Position numbers and translations under genes: made by a program
In this document: positions 9,271 through 18,087 of the stretch, piece after piece
How positions within the stretch are numbered: position 1 is the stretch's first letter
Layout: the number at the start of each line of letters is the position of its first letter
The notes under the pieces: model-generated
Told to the model about the DNA's origin: nothing
Database searches by the model: none
What the model saw: only the letters and a program-made list of their open reading frames with translations
Source: Microbacterium sp. LWO13-1.2
GTDB taxonomy: Bacteria > Actinomycetota > Actinomycetes > Actinomycetales > Microbacteriaceae
Assembly: GCF_038397725.1 (NCBI RefSeq)
Contig: NZ_CP151634.1
Coordinates: 1,054,001-1,118,000, forward strand
Length of the DNA stretch: 64,000 bases
Direction of reading: 5' to 3'

Positions 9271-10821
9271 ATGACCATCGTCGAAGAGAACGTGTCCACC
9301 GCCTATGCGGCCCCGGGTCGGCCCGGAGCGCTCGCCGACTACCGCCCCCGCTACGGCCACTACATCGGCGGCGAGTTCGTCGCCCCGGTCAAGGGCCAGT
9401 ACTTCGAGAACATCAGCCCGGTCAACGGCAAGCCGTTCACCGAGGTCGGCCGCGGCACCAGTGAGGACATCGACCGCGCGGTCGATGTCGCCTGGAAGGC
9501 ATTCGCGGGCTGGGGCAAGACCAGCCCGGCGGAGCGCGCTGTCGTCCTCAACAGGATCGCGGATCGCATCGAGGAGAACCTGGAGCGCATCGCGATCGCC
9601 GAGACCTGGGAGAACGGAAAGCCGATCCGCGAGACCCTCGCGGCCGACATCCCTCTCGCCGTCGATCATTTCCGCTACTTCGCGGGGGTGCTTCGGGCCC
9701 AGGAGGGCGGGATCAGTCAGCTGGATGAGAACACCGTCGCGTACCACTTTCACGAACCGCTGGGCGTGGTCGGACAGATCATCCCCTGGAACTTCCCGAT
9801 CCTGATGGCCGTCTGGAAACTCGCGCCGGCGCTCGCCGCAGGCAACTGCGTCGTCATCAAGCCCGCCGAGCAGACACCGGCATCCCTGCTCTTCCTGTTC
9901 GAGATCATCGGCGACCTGCTTCCGGCCGGCGTCGTCAACATCGTCAACGGCTTCGGTATTGAGGCGGGGGCGCCGCTCGCCCAGCACAAGCGCATTCGCA
10001 AGGTGGCGTTCACGGGAGAGACGACGACCGGGCGCCTCATCATGCAGTACGCCTCGCAGAACCTCATCCCGGTCACCCTCGAGCTCGGGGGGAAGAGTCC
10101 GAACGTCTTCTTCGAGGACGTCGCCCGTTCGACATCCGACCCGTACTACGACAAGGCGCTGGAGGGGTTCACGATGTTCGCCCTCAACCAGGGTGAGGTG
10201 TGCACGTGCCCGTCCCGAGCATTGATCCAGCGGTCGATCTACGACGGTTTCCTCGCCGACGGACTCGAGCGCGTCGGCAAGGTCATCCAGGGCAACCCGC
10301 TCGACCCGGCCACGATGATCGGTGCACAGGCGTCGAACGACCAGCTCGAGAAGATCCTCAGCTACATCGACATCGGCACGCAGGGCGGGGCGCGGCTGCT
10401 CACCGGTGGCGAGCGGGTCGACCTCGGTGGTGATCTCAGCGACGGCTACTACGTCGCCCCCACCGTCTTCGAGGGCACGAACGACATGCGCATCTTCCAG
10501 GAGGAGATCTTCGGTCCGGTGCTGTCGGTGACCTCGTTCGATGGCTTCGACGACGCGATCGGCATCGCCAACGACACGCTCTACGGCCTCGGCGCCGGCG
10601 TCTGGAGCCGCAGCGGCGACATCGCCTATCGCGCGGGGCGGGCGATCGAGGCCGGGCGCGTGTGGACGAACACGTATCACCAGTACCCGGCGCACGCCGC
10701 GTTCGGCGGATACAAGCAGTCCGGCATCGGTCGCGAGAACCACAAGATGATGCTCGATCACTATCAGCAGACGAAGAACCTCCTCGTCTCGTACGCCGAA
10801 GGGCCGATGGGCTTCTTCTGA
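9271..10821 (+). CDS. NAD-dependent aldehyde dehydrogenase (ExaC/AldB type)
   Basis: The 516-residue enzyme has the full ALDH signature: [20 protein letters not shown], the NAD-binding [11 protein letters not shown], the catalytic glutamate block [12 protein letters not shown] and the catalytic cysteine in [13 protein letters not shown]. Members oxidise acetaldehyde and other short aldehydes to acids in the cytoplasm. AAGGAG precedes ATG 9271. The GAF regulator upstream and DUF779 gene downstream form the usual actinobacterial ethanol/acetaldehyde oxidation unit. Confidence 0.93.
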   Translation: MTIVEENVSTAYAAPGRPGALADYRPRYGHYIGGEFVAPVKGQYFENISPVNGKPFTEVGRGTSEDIDRAVDVAWKAFAGWGKTSPAERAVVLNRIADRIEENLERIAIAETWENGKPIRETLAADIPLAVDHFRYFAGVLRAQEGGISQLDENTVAYHFHEPLGVVGQIIPWNFPILMAVWKLAPALAAGNCVVIKPAEQTPASLLFLFEIIGDLLPAGVVNIVNGFGIEAGAPLAQHKRIRKVAFTGETTTGRLIMQYASQNLIPVTLELGGKSPNVFFEDVARSTSDPYYDKALEGFTMFALNQGEVCTCPSRALIQRSIYDGFLADGLERVGKVIQGNPLDPATMIGAQASNDQLEKILSYIDIGTQGGARLLTGGERVDLGGDLSDGYYVAPTVFEGTNDMRIFQEEIFGPVLSVTSFDGFDDAIGIANDTLYGLGAGVWSRSGDIAYRAGRAIEAGRVWTNTYHQYPAHAAFGGYKQSGIGRENHKMMLDHYQQTKNLLVSYAEGPMGFF

Positions 10822-10834
10822 GCTGCCAACAGAT

Positions 10835-10864
10835 CCGGGCGGGTGTCGGGGGACACCCGCCCGG
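10835..10864 (+). other. Strong intercistronic hairpin
   Basis: CCGGGCGGGTGTC pairs perfectly with GACACCCGCCCGG around a GGGG loop (13-bp stem). It lies between the aldehyde dehydrogenase and DUF779 genes. There is no T-tract, so it may stabilise the upstream message or reduce read-through instead of ending transcription. Confidence 0.6.
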
Positions 10865-10888
10865 CACCACGCAGGAAGGAGCACGATC

Positions 10889-11290
10889 ATGGTCAGCACC
10901 GAAACCTGCCGACGGGTTGCGGTCACGGATGCCGCGGCATCCCTCGTCCGTAAGCTCTCGGCGCAGCACGGGCCGCTCATGTTCCATCAGTCCGGCGGAT
11001 GCTGCGACGGTTCGTCACCGATGTGCTATCCCGTGGGGATGTTCATCACCGGGCCGAGTGACGTTCTTCTCGGTTCACTGGACGTGGGCCTGGATGCCGA
11101 GATCGACGTGTTCATGTCGGAGTCGCAGTTCGAGTACTGGAAGTACACCCATCTCACCATTGATGTCGTAGCAGGACGTGGCGCCGGCTTCAGCGTTGAG
11201 GGTCCGACGGGCATGCGGTTCCTCATCCGTTCCCGAATGCTGAACGACGCCGAGCTGGAGCACTTCGGCCTCGCGTCGTCCTCGACCTGA
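10889..11290 (+). CDS. DUF779 domain-containing protein
   Basis: The 133-residue protein matches the DUF779 pattern: HQSGGCCDGSSPMCYP near residues 36-51, a cysteine cluster, and FEYWKYTHLTIDVVAGRGAGFS. The family is nearly always encoded next to aldehyde dehydrogenase; its biochemical function is unknown, and the cysteine cluster suggests metal binding. AGGAAGGAG lies before ATG 10889. Confidence 0.9.
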   Translation: MVSTETCRRVAVTDAAASLVRKLSAQHGPLMFHQSGGCCDGSSPMCYPVGMFITGPSDVLLGSLDVGLDAEIDVFMSESQFEYWKYTHLTIDVVAGRGAGFSVEGPTGMRFLIRSRMLNDAELEHFGLASSST

Positions 11291-11331
11291 GGTCACGCCG
11301 CATTCAGACGCATGGACGCAACCGCCCGCAA

Positions 11332-11361
11332 CGTATGCGGGTATACCCTTTCCCGCATACG
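11332..11361. terminator. Nested palindrome between convergent genes, likely bidirectional terminator
   Basis: CGTATGCGGG (11332-11341) pairs perfectly with CCCGCATACG (11352-11361). Inside it, GGGTATACCC (11339-11348) is itself a perfect palindrome. It lies between the ends of the DUF779 gene and the convergent membrane protein gene. A terminator fits the position; an operator cannot be excluded. Confidence 0.45.
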
Positions 11362-11455
11362 CCGTGCAGCGTCAGTCCCCAGCTGACCGCAGGCGTGGGC
11401 GGCATTGCCGTCGTACGGAGGGGGAGTCGATCTTCTTCCGATCCCGAGGGGGGAT

Positions 11456-11491
11456 GGGGTGGACGCTGGTTCCCCAACAGGCGCCCACCCC
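11456..11491 (-). terminator. Possible hairpin terminator of the minus-strand membrane protein gene
   Basis: GGGGTGGACGC and GCGCCCACCCC form an 11-bp stem with one mismatch and a 14-nt loop, ending 27 bases beyond the stop of the minus-strand gene. No T-tract is seen. Confidence 0.3.
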
Positions 11492-11517
11492 GACACCCGC
11501 TTCTCATCCGGTACCGC

Positions 11518-12627
11518 TCAGCGCAGCTGCATCCAGAACCAGAGCACGCCGAACCCGATCATGACCACGATCGGCAGCCAGGTGAAGCGGCGCTTGAGAC
11601 GCCGCCCCTGCTGCGCGACGCCCGGCGGGGGAGTGAGCATTCCGGCAGGCGCCGCGAAAGGCAGTGCCTGGTGGGTTCCCGCCACGGATGCTGCGGCGGG
11701 GTTCTCTTCGAGCAGTCGTTCGTCGCGCCAGCGCGCCCACTGGTCGAACTTGGTGATCAGTGCGCCGACGGTGCCGAACAACCACGCCCAGGTCGCCGCA
11801 TCGAGGGTCGAGACCTGGCGCTTCGTGTAGAGGAACAACCAGTCGTCGACGATCTCGACATCGAGCTGCGCGGCGTTGTCGATGAATCGCGCCATGATGT
11901 CGGGCGTGAACAGGTACAGAGCGTCGCGCTCGTAGCCGGCCGGGCAGTACAGCGCGAAGTACTTGTCGAAATCGCCCTCGAGAGAGAGGCGCTGCTCCTT
12001 CTGGAACGCCGCCGGCAGGTTCGACCCGAACATCGAGTTGTTGCCTTCGGCGTCGAGGACGATGTTCGGCAGCGGCACGTCGAGCTTCACGGCGACGTAG
12101 CCCCAGCTGTAGGTGGTCGAGTTCTTCCCGGATTTCACCGTGTACTGGTAGTTCCCGAACTCGACGAACCGCGGTGAGGTTCCCCGCACCAGGTCTTTCG
12201 CGACACGTCCGCCACCGATGCTGAAGATCATGCCGGGCAGCGGTGGATCAGAAACCTTGGCCTCGTAGCTCATCCCGTTCGCCTGTGCGAAGCGATGCAG
12301 GCGGTAGCGGCGTTCGCGTGCTCCGCGAACACCGACCCACGCCAGCGCGCCGCCGCCGACGAGGATCACGGCGAGGATGACCAGCGGGATGGCTGCGGTC
12401 CAGGGCGACCTGCTCGACGAGGCGATCGCGATGACGACCGTCGCGGTGACCGGAATGAACACCATCGCAGCGATGGCGAGCGAGACGATGGCGATGATCG
12501 TCGACACGGAGGGTCCCGACGTGCCGCGCGCCCGCAATTCCGCGGCGAAAGCGCTCACTCCTCGGGGATCGACCGGCTCGGTGAGCGGGCGGGCGTCGAA
12601 TGTGAACTCCGGTCGGGTGGATGTCAT
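11518..12627 (-). CDS. Hypothetical membrane protein, three TM segments
   Basis: The 369-residue protein has two TM helices near residues 40-95, a roughly 230-residue soluble region, and a C-terminal TM helix (LPIVVMIGFGVLWFWM). ATG 12627 overlaps the stop of the upstream gene (ATGA), so the two are co-translated. The soluble part contains GYVAVKLDVPLPNIVLDAEGN and LYLFTPDIMARFIDNA; no family is recognised with confidence. Confidence 0.75.
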   Translation of the reverse strand: MTSTRPEFTFDARPLTEPVDPRGVSAFAAELRARGTSGPSVSTIIAIVSLAIAAMVFIPVTATVVIAIASSSRSPWTAAIPLVILAVILVGGGALAWVGVRGARERRYRLHRFAQANGMSYEAKVSDPPLPGMIFSIGGGRVAKDLVRGTSPRFVEFGNYQYTVKSGKNSTTYSWGYVAVKLDVPLPNIVLDAEGNNSMFGSNLPAAFQKEQRLSLEGDFDKYFALYCPAGYERDALYLFTPDIMARFIDNAAQLDVEIVDDWLFLYTKRQVSTLDAATWAWLFGTVGALITKFDQWARWRDERLLEENPAAASVAGTHQALPFAAPAGMLTPPPGVAQQGRRLKRRFTWLPIVVMIGFGVLWFWMQLR

Positions 12628-13616
12628 CGGTTCATCTCGTCGGCAGCGTCGGTGAGGTCGGCGCCCTCGGGGATCTGCAGAGCCTCGAGGCGTTCGTCGG
12701 CGCAGATCGCCGCGATCAGTGCTTCCGATCCGGCGACGATCGTCGAATCGAAGTCGACCTCGCTGCCCAGCACCCAGGCGTGGTCTTCGGGCCAGATGAT
12801 GCTGGGACTCTGGGCCGCGGCCGGGAAGCCGTGCTCCTCGGCCAGGCGGTCGCGCCACGGCGCGTCGAGGATCCACTCGGGGTGCGCGAAGGTCTGCGGT
12901 GCTGCAGAGAACAGGACATGACGACGGTCGGGGAGTTCGAGTCTCGGGCCTTCGGAGATCTCTCGGGAGAGGATTCCCTCCTGCCACGTCTTCCTCCGGA
13001 ACACGCTGTTGAAGGGGTCGCGACCGCTGCGGCCGAGCATCGCCTGATGGTTCGGATCGTCACTGAACGTGAGGAATGCTCGTGACGGGCCGTGACCACG
13101 GAATCCGAGGAGGCCGCCCCATCCCTCCCAGACCGCCGCCCATCCGGCATCCGGGGTCGACGTGTGCGAGACGAGGTGCTCGGCGACGGCGGCGAGCGAC
13201 TCGATCTCCAGCCCGCCAATCGGCGGATCCTGGTAACGCCACCCGGCGCTGTCGCGCGGGCCGTCCTCGTTCTCGACGATGCGCCCCGGCGCGACGAGGT
13301 GCTGCCATTGCGCTTCGCGATGCATCTTCGTGCCCATCGCGGCGGCGGTGTCTGCCCAGCTCACCTGTTCACCGATGATCTCCGGGTCGCGTGCCTGGAA
13401 GGCATCCCACGCGTGGCGGTGCGCGTCGTAGGGGAGTCCCGGCCACTCGTCTCCGACCGGGCGGTCGCGGCGCGCGGGGTGGAACACACGCACGTACGCC
13501 GGGTAGCCGCGCGGCACGACGACGTGCATGGTCCAGGCGTCCGTGCCCGTCGACACGCCGTCGTCGAGTCGCTCGCGCAGCCAGCTCCCGGCCGACGGAT
13601 CCGCTGTCCACTCCAT
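12624..13616 (-). CDS. Hypothetical actinobacterial protein (330 aa)
   Basis: The protein is soluble, with no signal peptide or TM helix, and Trp-rich (SWLRER, DAWTMHVVVPRGYPAYVRVFHP, WAAVWEGWGG). It ends in an acidic helix. No domain is recognised. ATG 13616 is chosen because a TAGCGT box lies 7 nt upstream; in-frame codons further upstream lie within the promoter. It overlaps the downstream membrane protein gene by 4 nt, implying a shared job. Confidence 0.7.
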   Translation of the reverse strand: MEWTADPSAGSWLRERLDDGVSTGTDAWTMHVVVPRGYPAYVRVFHPARRDRPVGDEWPGLPYDAHRHAWDAFQARDPEIIGEQVSWADTAAAMGTKMHREAQWQHLVAPGRIVENEDGPRDSAGWRYQDPPIGGLEIESLAAVAEHLVSHTSTPDAGWAAVWEGWGGLLGFRGHGPSRAFLTFSDDPNHQAMLGRSGRDPFNSVFRRKTWQEGILSREISEGPRLELPDRRHVLFSAAPQTFAHPEWILDAPWRDRLAEEHGFPAAAQSPSIIWPEDHAWVLGSEVDFDSTIVAGSEALIAAICADERLEALQIPEGADLTDAADEMNR

Positions 13617-13623
13617 GGGGACC

Positions 13624-13629
13624 ACGCTA
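13624..13629 (-). promoter_or_regulatory. -10 box of a leaderless promoter
   Basis: On the minus strand TAGCGT is followed by 7 nt and ATG 13616. Confidence 0.5.
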
Positions 13630-13715
13630 CCCGGGCGCTGCGGACCGGCCGCGCCCACCCGCCGCGCCCCCGGCTACGGTGGAAGCCGTTCGGGTCCGCA
13701 CCGCCAGGAGGAAGA

Positions 13716-14303
13716 ATGTACGCACCGGAGTATCCGATCCGCACCGAGCGGCTGCTGTTGCGCCCGCTCACGCTGGATGACGCCGCGCCGATGCTCGTCT
13801 ACAAATCGGATGCCGATGCGGTGCGCTACGTCCCGTACGGGCAACTCTCCCTCTCCGACATCGAGGAGAGGATTCAGACTCGGTGGTCGACGACTCGGTT
13901 CGAGAAGCAGGACGACGCCGTCTGCCTGGGTATCGAGGAACGGGAGACCGGCCGGCTGGTCGGGGACGTGGTGCTGTTCTGGCGGAGCGAGAGAGATCGT
14001 GAGGGCGAGGTCGGCTACATCCTCGACCCCGCACAATCCGGCAAGGGCTATGCGACGGAAGCCGTGGCCGCCCTTCTCGAGCTCGGGTTCGAGGGGCTCG
14101 GGCTGCACCGGATCGCGGCACGCATCGACGAACGGAACACCTCATCCGCACGGGTCGTGGATCGGCTGGGGTTTCGTCAGGAGGCGCGCCTGGTGGAGAG
14201 CTCCTGGTTCAAGGAGGAGTGGACGACGCTGCTGATCTACGGCCTGCTCGACAGGGAGTGGCGCGCCGGACGCGCGGCCGGTGTCGGAGTGCATCCCTCA
14301 TAA
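13716..14303 (+). CDS. GNAT acetyltransferase, RimJ/RimL type
   Basis: The 195-residue protein begins with TERLLLRPLTLDDA, the RimJ/RimL opening, and has QSGKGYATEAVAALL (acetyl-CoA loop) and NTSSARVVDRLGFRQEARL, the ribosomal-protein-type C-terminal motif. AGGAGGAAG immediately precedes ATG 13716, and a TACGGT -10 box is at 13675-13680. It may acetylate a ribosomal protein N-terminus or a small molecule. Confidence 0.88.
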   Translation: MYAPEYPIRTERLLLRPLTLDDAAPMLVYKSDADAVRYVPYGQLSLSDIEERIQTRWSTTRFEKQDDAVCLGIEERETGRLVGDVVLFWRSERDREGEVGYILDPAQSGKGYATEAVAALLELGFEGLGLHRIAARIDERNTSSARVVDRLGFRQEARLVESSWFKEEWTTLLIYGLLDREWRAGRAAGVGVHPS

Positions 14304-14304
14304 T
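14299..14304 (+). promoter_or_regulatory. -10 box of a leaderless promoter, overlapping a stop codon
   Basis: CATAAT contains the TAA stop of the preceding acetyltransferase gene and is followed by 6 nt and GTG 14311. Confidence 0.5.
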
Positions 14305-14310
14305 CGAGGG

Positions 14311-14670
14311 GTGAACCCGACTGCAACCATCCCCTCCCTCGACGGCCGCCGATTCCGGATGGTGTCTTCCACGACGTCGGCTGTCGACCCTGACGCGCCG
14401 AGCGAGTTCGTCTACTGGGAGCGGGACGGTGCGATCTGGGGCGAGTACTCCGGCGACACCGTGACGTTCGGCCGATTCGTCGGCACGCGCACGGCCGACT
14501 CGATCTGGGTGTCGTTCGTGCACGTGCTGGTGTCAGACGGCACGGTGGTCACCGGCGACGGCGAGAGTGAGCTCGAACTCACCGCGGACGGACTCATCCG
14601 CCTCGTGGAGCACTACGAGATGCACGGCGCACCGCAGCTCAGCGTGTGCGAAGAGGTTGCCGCGATCTGA
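14311..14670 (+). CDS. Hypothetical protein (119 aa)
   Basis: A small soluble protein with a beta-rich pattern (FVYWERDGAIWGEYSGDTVTFGRFVGTR). No family is recognised, though the pattern recalls small N-acetylglutamate/lipocalin-like actinobacterial proteins. GTG 14311 is preferred over the in-frame GTG at 14281 because CATAAT lies 6 nt before it. Confidence 0.65.
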   Translation: MNPTATIPSLDGRRFRMVSSTTSAVDPDAPSEFVYWERDGAIWGEYSGDTVTFGRFVGTRTADSIWVSFVHVLVSDGTVVTGDGESELELTADGLIRLVEHYEMHGAPQLSVCEEVAAI

Positions 14671-14685
14671 CCGCAGGGGCGGGCA

Positions 14686-15273
14686 TCAGCGCGGCGGCAG
14701 CGTGTCCCGGCCGGGCGATGCCGGCGTCCAGCGGGTCATTCCCAACGGGATCTCGGTGGTGCGCTCGGGGAGATCCGACGGCAGCAGGTAGGCACGGCGG
14801 ATCACCTCGTCGAGAACGACGACGCTGACCACCGTGCGCACCTCCGGCAGTTGCGCGATCACACCGGTGGAGAATTCATGCACGCCGCCGACATCGACCG
14901 CGCGGATCAGGAGCATCGCGTCGTGCTCGCCCGTGGTGATGGCACACCACTCCACGTCGGGCATCTCCGTCACGCGCTCGCGGAACGACGCCCAGGACTG
15001 CGGCATGACCGTCACGAATACGAGGGCGGCGATCGACAGCCCTGCCTTCGCCGGATCCACTCGGGCGCTGAACCCGGTGATCACGCCATCGTGCACAAGG
15101 GATTCGACCCGCGTGTACGCACTCGCCCGCGAGATGCCGACCCGCTCGGCGAGAGCCGCGATCGAGACGCGGCCGTTCTCGCGCAGCACGTCCAGAATTC
15201 TGTACGACACATCATCCAGTGGCATGGCACTTCGTCCAGATTGCTTCGGGACTTCCGTGTCTCTGCTGGACAT
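14686..15273 (-). CDS. Lrp/AsnC family transcriptional regulator
   Basis: The 195-residue protein has the AsnC-type helix-turn-helix (ILDVLRENGRVSIAALAERVGISRASAYTRV) followed by a RAM ligand-binding domain (GLSIAALVFVTVM, CAITTGEHDAMLLIRA). Such proteins bind amino acids and control transport or catabolism. GAGGAG precedes ATG 15273; ATG 15300 lacks one. It is divergent from the peptide-type ABC operon at 15423, which it probably regulates. Confidence 0.88.
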   Translation of the reverse strand: MSSRDTEVPKQSGRSAMPLDDVSYRILDVLRENGRVSIAALAERVGISRASAYTRVESLVHDGVITGFSARVDPAKAGLSIAALVFVTVMPQSWASFRERVTEMPDVEWCAITTGEHDAMLLIRAVDVGGVHEFSTGVIAQLPEVRTVVSVVVLDEVIRRAYLLPSDLPERTTEIPLGMTRWTPASPGRDTLPPR

Positions 15274-15322
15274 ACTGCTCCTCGATAAGGGGTTCGGCAT
15301 CAGAACTTCACAGCGTTACGCA

Positions 15323-15351
15323 TTCTTGATAGACGGATCGTCGCATATCGT
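15323..15351 (+). promoter_or_regulatory. Candidate promoter of the peptide ABC operon
   Basis: TTCTTG, 17 nt, TATCGT (15346-15351). It lies in the shared regulatory region between the Lrp-type regulator and the ABC operon. Confidence 0.4.
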
Positions 15352-15422
15352 GGGAATCTGATCCCGGTCGTCCACAACGGTGCCGACTTACCCGAATGTA
15401 CTCCTCGCCCTTGGAGGTCGCC

Positions 15423-17012
15423 ATGGTGTCGCCCCGAAGCACATCGTTCATCGCCCTGGGAGCCGTCGCGCTCCTGGCCCTCGCCGGCTGCTCCGGCGGA
15501 AACTCCGCGAACAACGGCGGCGGAGACTCCGACGGTGGCGGCTCGCTCGTCATCGACACGGCGTTCTCCATCGAGACGGGTGACCCCGGTCACACCTACG
15601 ACCCGACGGGCAACATGATCGCGAAGGCGCTCTACGAGACCCTCGTCGACTTCGAGGGCTCGGATGTCTCGACCCCGGTCGCCGGTCTCGCCTCGTGGGA
15701 GCAGAACGACACCGCGACCGAGTTCACCTTCACGCTGGAGGGAGACCGCGTCTTCTCCGACGGCTCGGCGATCGAGGCGAAGGACGTGGTCTTCACGCTG
15801 CAGCGCGTCCAGGGCATGGTCGACGCGAAGCCCAACTTCCTCCTCGGCGGTCTCACGATCACCGAGGTCGACGAGAAGACGATCTCGATCACGTCCGAGA
15901 CCCCGCTCCTGCAGCTGCCCGCGATCCTCGCGAACCCCGCGCTCGGCATCGTCAACTCCGACGTCGTGATCGAGAACGGCGGTGCGATCGACGGCACCGA
16001 CAGCGCGCAGAAGTTCCTCGACGGCGAGTCCGCCGGATCCGGTCCGTTCACGCTCGACACGCTCGATCTCTCCTCCCAGGTCGTCCTGACGAAGAACGAT
16101 GAGTACAACGGCGACGAAGAGGCCGGGTACGACCGCGTCGTCGTGCGCAACGTCTCCGAGAGTGCGACGCAGCTCGCCAACCTCAAGGGCGGCGACTCGA
16201 TGGTCGCGATGGACCTCAACGGCGACCAGGTCGCGGGACTCGGCGACGGCCTCGAGGTCGAATCGGTGCCGTCCGGCCAGACGATCTTCCTGCTCCTCAA
16301 CCAGTCGGATGCCGTCGCAGGGGAGCTCGCGAACGTGAAGATCGCCGAGGCGATCCGCTACGCGCTCGACTACGACGCGCTGCTCGAACTGGCCGGTGCC
16401 GGCGCCGTGCAGGCCACCGGCGTCATCCCGCCCGGATTCGAGGGCGCCCTGGACAGCGGTGTCGAGCAGGATCTCGACAAGGCAGAGGCCGCGCTCGCCG
16501 AGGCGGGCTACACGGGCCAGACCCTGAAGCTGCAGTTCCCGAACGACTACCCGGTCGGCGGCGTGGAGTTCACTCCGCTCGCCGAGCGCGTTCAGGCGCA
16601 GCTGGGCGATGCCGGCATCAAGGTCGAGCTCGCCCCGCAGCCGTTCGCCACGGAGCTCGACGCCTACGTCAACGGCACCGAAGGCTTCGGCCTGTGGTTC
16701 TGGGGTCCGGACTACGCCGACTCGGCGAACTTCCTCCCCTTCGGGCCGGGCCTCAAGGTCGGCCTGCGCTCAGGCTGGACTGCAGAGGCGAACCCGGAGA
16801 TCGCGGGCATCGCTGCGGATGCGGCCAGCGCCACGGATGCTGCGCAGCGCACCTCCGCGTTCACGGCATTCGCCGAGGCGATGCAGGCCGAAGGTCCCTT
16901 CGTGCCGCTGATCGTCCCCGGTCGCAACATCGCCACGGCGGACGCCGTCACCGGCGCCGTGTACAACTCGGTGTGGGAGATGGACATCGCCGAGATCAAC
17001 CCCGCCGGCTGA
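15423..17012 (+). CDS. ABC transporter substrate-binding lipoprotein, peptide/nickel family
   Basis: The 529-residue protein has a lipoprotein signal with lipobox LAGC (C23) and the SBP_bac_5 layout: a Gly/Asn/Ser linker, then VIDTAFSIETGDPGHTYDPTGN, LASWEQNDTATEFTFTLEGD and SDGSAIEAKDVVFTLQRV. It captures peptides or similar solutes outside the membrane for the permeases encoded next. ATG 15423 is chosen since GGAGG lies 6 nt before it; ATG 15396 lacks a binding site. Confidence 0.92.
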   Translation: MVSPRSTSFIALGAVALLALAGCSGGNSANNGGGDSDGGGSLVIDTAFSIETGDPGHTYDPTGNMIAKALYETLVDFEGSDVSTPVAGLASWEQNDTATEFTFTLEGDRVFSDGSAIEAKDVVFTLQRVQGMVDAKPNFLLGGLTITEVDEKTISITSETPLLQLPAILANPALGIVNSDVVIENGGAIDGTDSAQKFLDGESAGSGPFTLDTLDLSSQVVLTKNDEYNGDEEAGYDRVVVRNVSESATQLANLKGGDSMVAMDLNGDQVAGLGDGLEVESVPSGQTIFLLLNQSDAVAGELANVKIAEAIRYALDYDALLELAGAGAVQATGVIPPGFEGALDSGVEQDLDKAEAALAEAGYTGQTLKLQFPNDYPVGGVEFTPLAERVQAQLGDAGIKVELAPQPFATELDAYVNGTEGFGLWFWGPDYADSANFLPFGPGLKVGLRSGWTAEANPEIAGIAADAASATDAAQRTSAFTAFAEAMQAEGPFVPLIVPGRNIATADAVTGAVYNSVWEMDIAEINPAG

Positions 17013-17025
17013 GCGGGCCGCTCTC

Positions 17026-18087
17026 ATGACGACAGTTGCGGTGAGGCAGCAGGCGACGCGGCGCAGGTCGCCGCTCGCCGGCTACCTGCTGCGCCGCATC
17101 GGCACCTCGCTGCTCCTGCTCGTTGGCGTCACCATCGTCACGTTCGCGCTGACCAACCTGGTGCCAGGAGACCCCGTCTCCGCGGCGCTGGGCGAGGGGG
17201 CATCGCAGAACCCGGCGACGCGCGAGGCGTTCATCAAGGAGCACGGCCTCGACCAGCCGCTGATCGTGCAGTACTTCATCTATATGGGGAACCTGCTCCG
17301 CGGAGACCTCGGTACGTCGCTGGTGACCGGTCGTCCGGTCGCCAGCGACCTCGCCACCGCGGTGCCGGCCACGATAGAGATCGCGATCGCCGCGATCATC
17401 CTCAGCCTCGCGGTGAGCACCGTGCTCGGCACCCTTGCCGCGTACCGCCGGGGCCTCGTCACCGATCAGGTGATCCGCGTGGTGACCCTGATCGGGCTGA
17501 GCGTGCCGACCTTCTGGTTGGCTCTGGTCAGCTTCTACATCTTCTTCCTGCAGCTGCACATCGCACCGGGATCCGGACGCATCTCGCCATCGATCACTCC
17601 GCCGCCGAAGGTGACGGGCATGTACACGATCGACTACCTCCTGAACGGCGACGGCGTCGGGTACTTCGACGCACTGGCACACCTCGGTCTGCCGGTGATG
17701 GTGCTGTCGCTTGTCACCATCGGCCTGCTCACGCGCTTCATCCGCACCTCTGTGCTCGAAGTGCTCGGCAGCGACTACGTCAGGGCGGCGAGGGCAAAGG
17801 GCTTGCCCGCCATGCGCGTGATCCTCGGCTACGTGCTCCGTGGTGCATCCCTTCCGATCCTCACCGTCGTCGGCGTCGCGTTCGGATCGCTGCTGTCGGG
17901 CACCGTGCTCGTCGAGTCGGTGTTCGCCTGGCCGGGCCTGGGCACCTACGCCTACAACTCGGCGGCGAACCTCGACCTCCCCGGCATCATGGGTGTCGGC
18001 CTCGTCGTCGGACTCATCTACCTCCTCATCAACTTCGTCGTCGATCTGCTCTACGGCGTCCTCGACCCGAGAGTGAGGATCGCATGA
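17026..18087 (+). CDS. ABC transporter permease, DppB type
   Basis: The 353-residue protein has an N-terminal TM helix, LVPGDPVSAALGEGA and the ATP-ase contact region RAARAKGLPAMRVILGYVLRGASLPILT, all typical of DppB/OppB. Six TM segments are expected. It starts 13 nt after the binding-protein gene and overlaps the next gene by 4 nt. Confidence 0.92.
   Translation: MTTVAVRQQATRRRSPLAGYLLRRIGTSLLLLVGVTIVTFALTNLVPGDPVSAALGEGASQNPATREAFIKEHGLDQPLIVQYFIYMGNLLRGDLGTSLVTGRPVASDLATAVPATIEIAIAAIILSLAVSTVLGTLAAYRRGLVTDQVIRVVTLIGLSVPTFWLALVSFYIFFLQLHIAPGSGRISPSITPPPKVTGMYTIDYLLNGDGVGYFDALAHLGLPVMVLSLVTIGLLTRFIRTSVLEVLGSDYVRAARAKGLPAMRVILGYVLRGASLPILTVVGVAFGSLLSGTVLVESVFAWPGLGTYAYNSAANLDLPGIMGVGLVVGLIYLLINFVVDLLYGVLDPRVRIA

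Noticed and set aside
9214..10980. 588-codon minus-strand frame over the aldehyde dehydrogenase gene
   Set aside because: It is an antisense shadow; the plus frame has the full ALDH signature.
17010..17023. GAGCGGGCCGCTC palindrome between the binding-protein and DppB-type genes as a terminator
   Set aside because: The arms leave a one-base loop and the genes are clearly one operon; at most it is a weak processing site.
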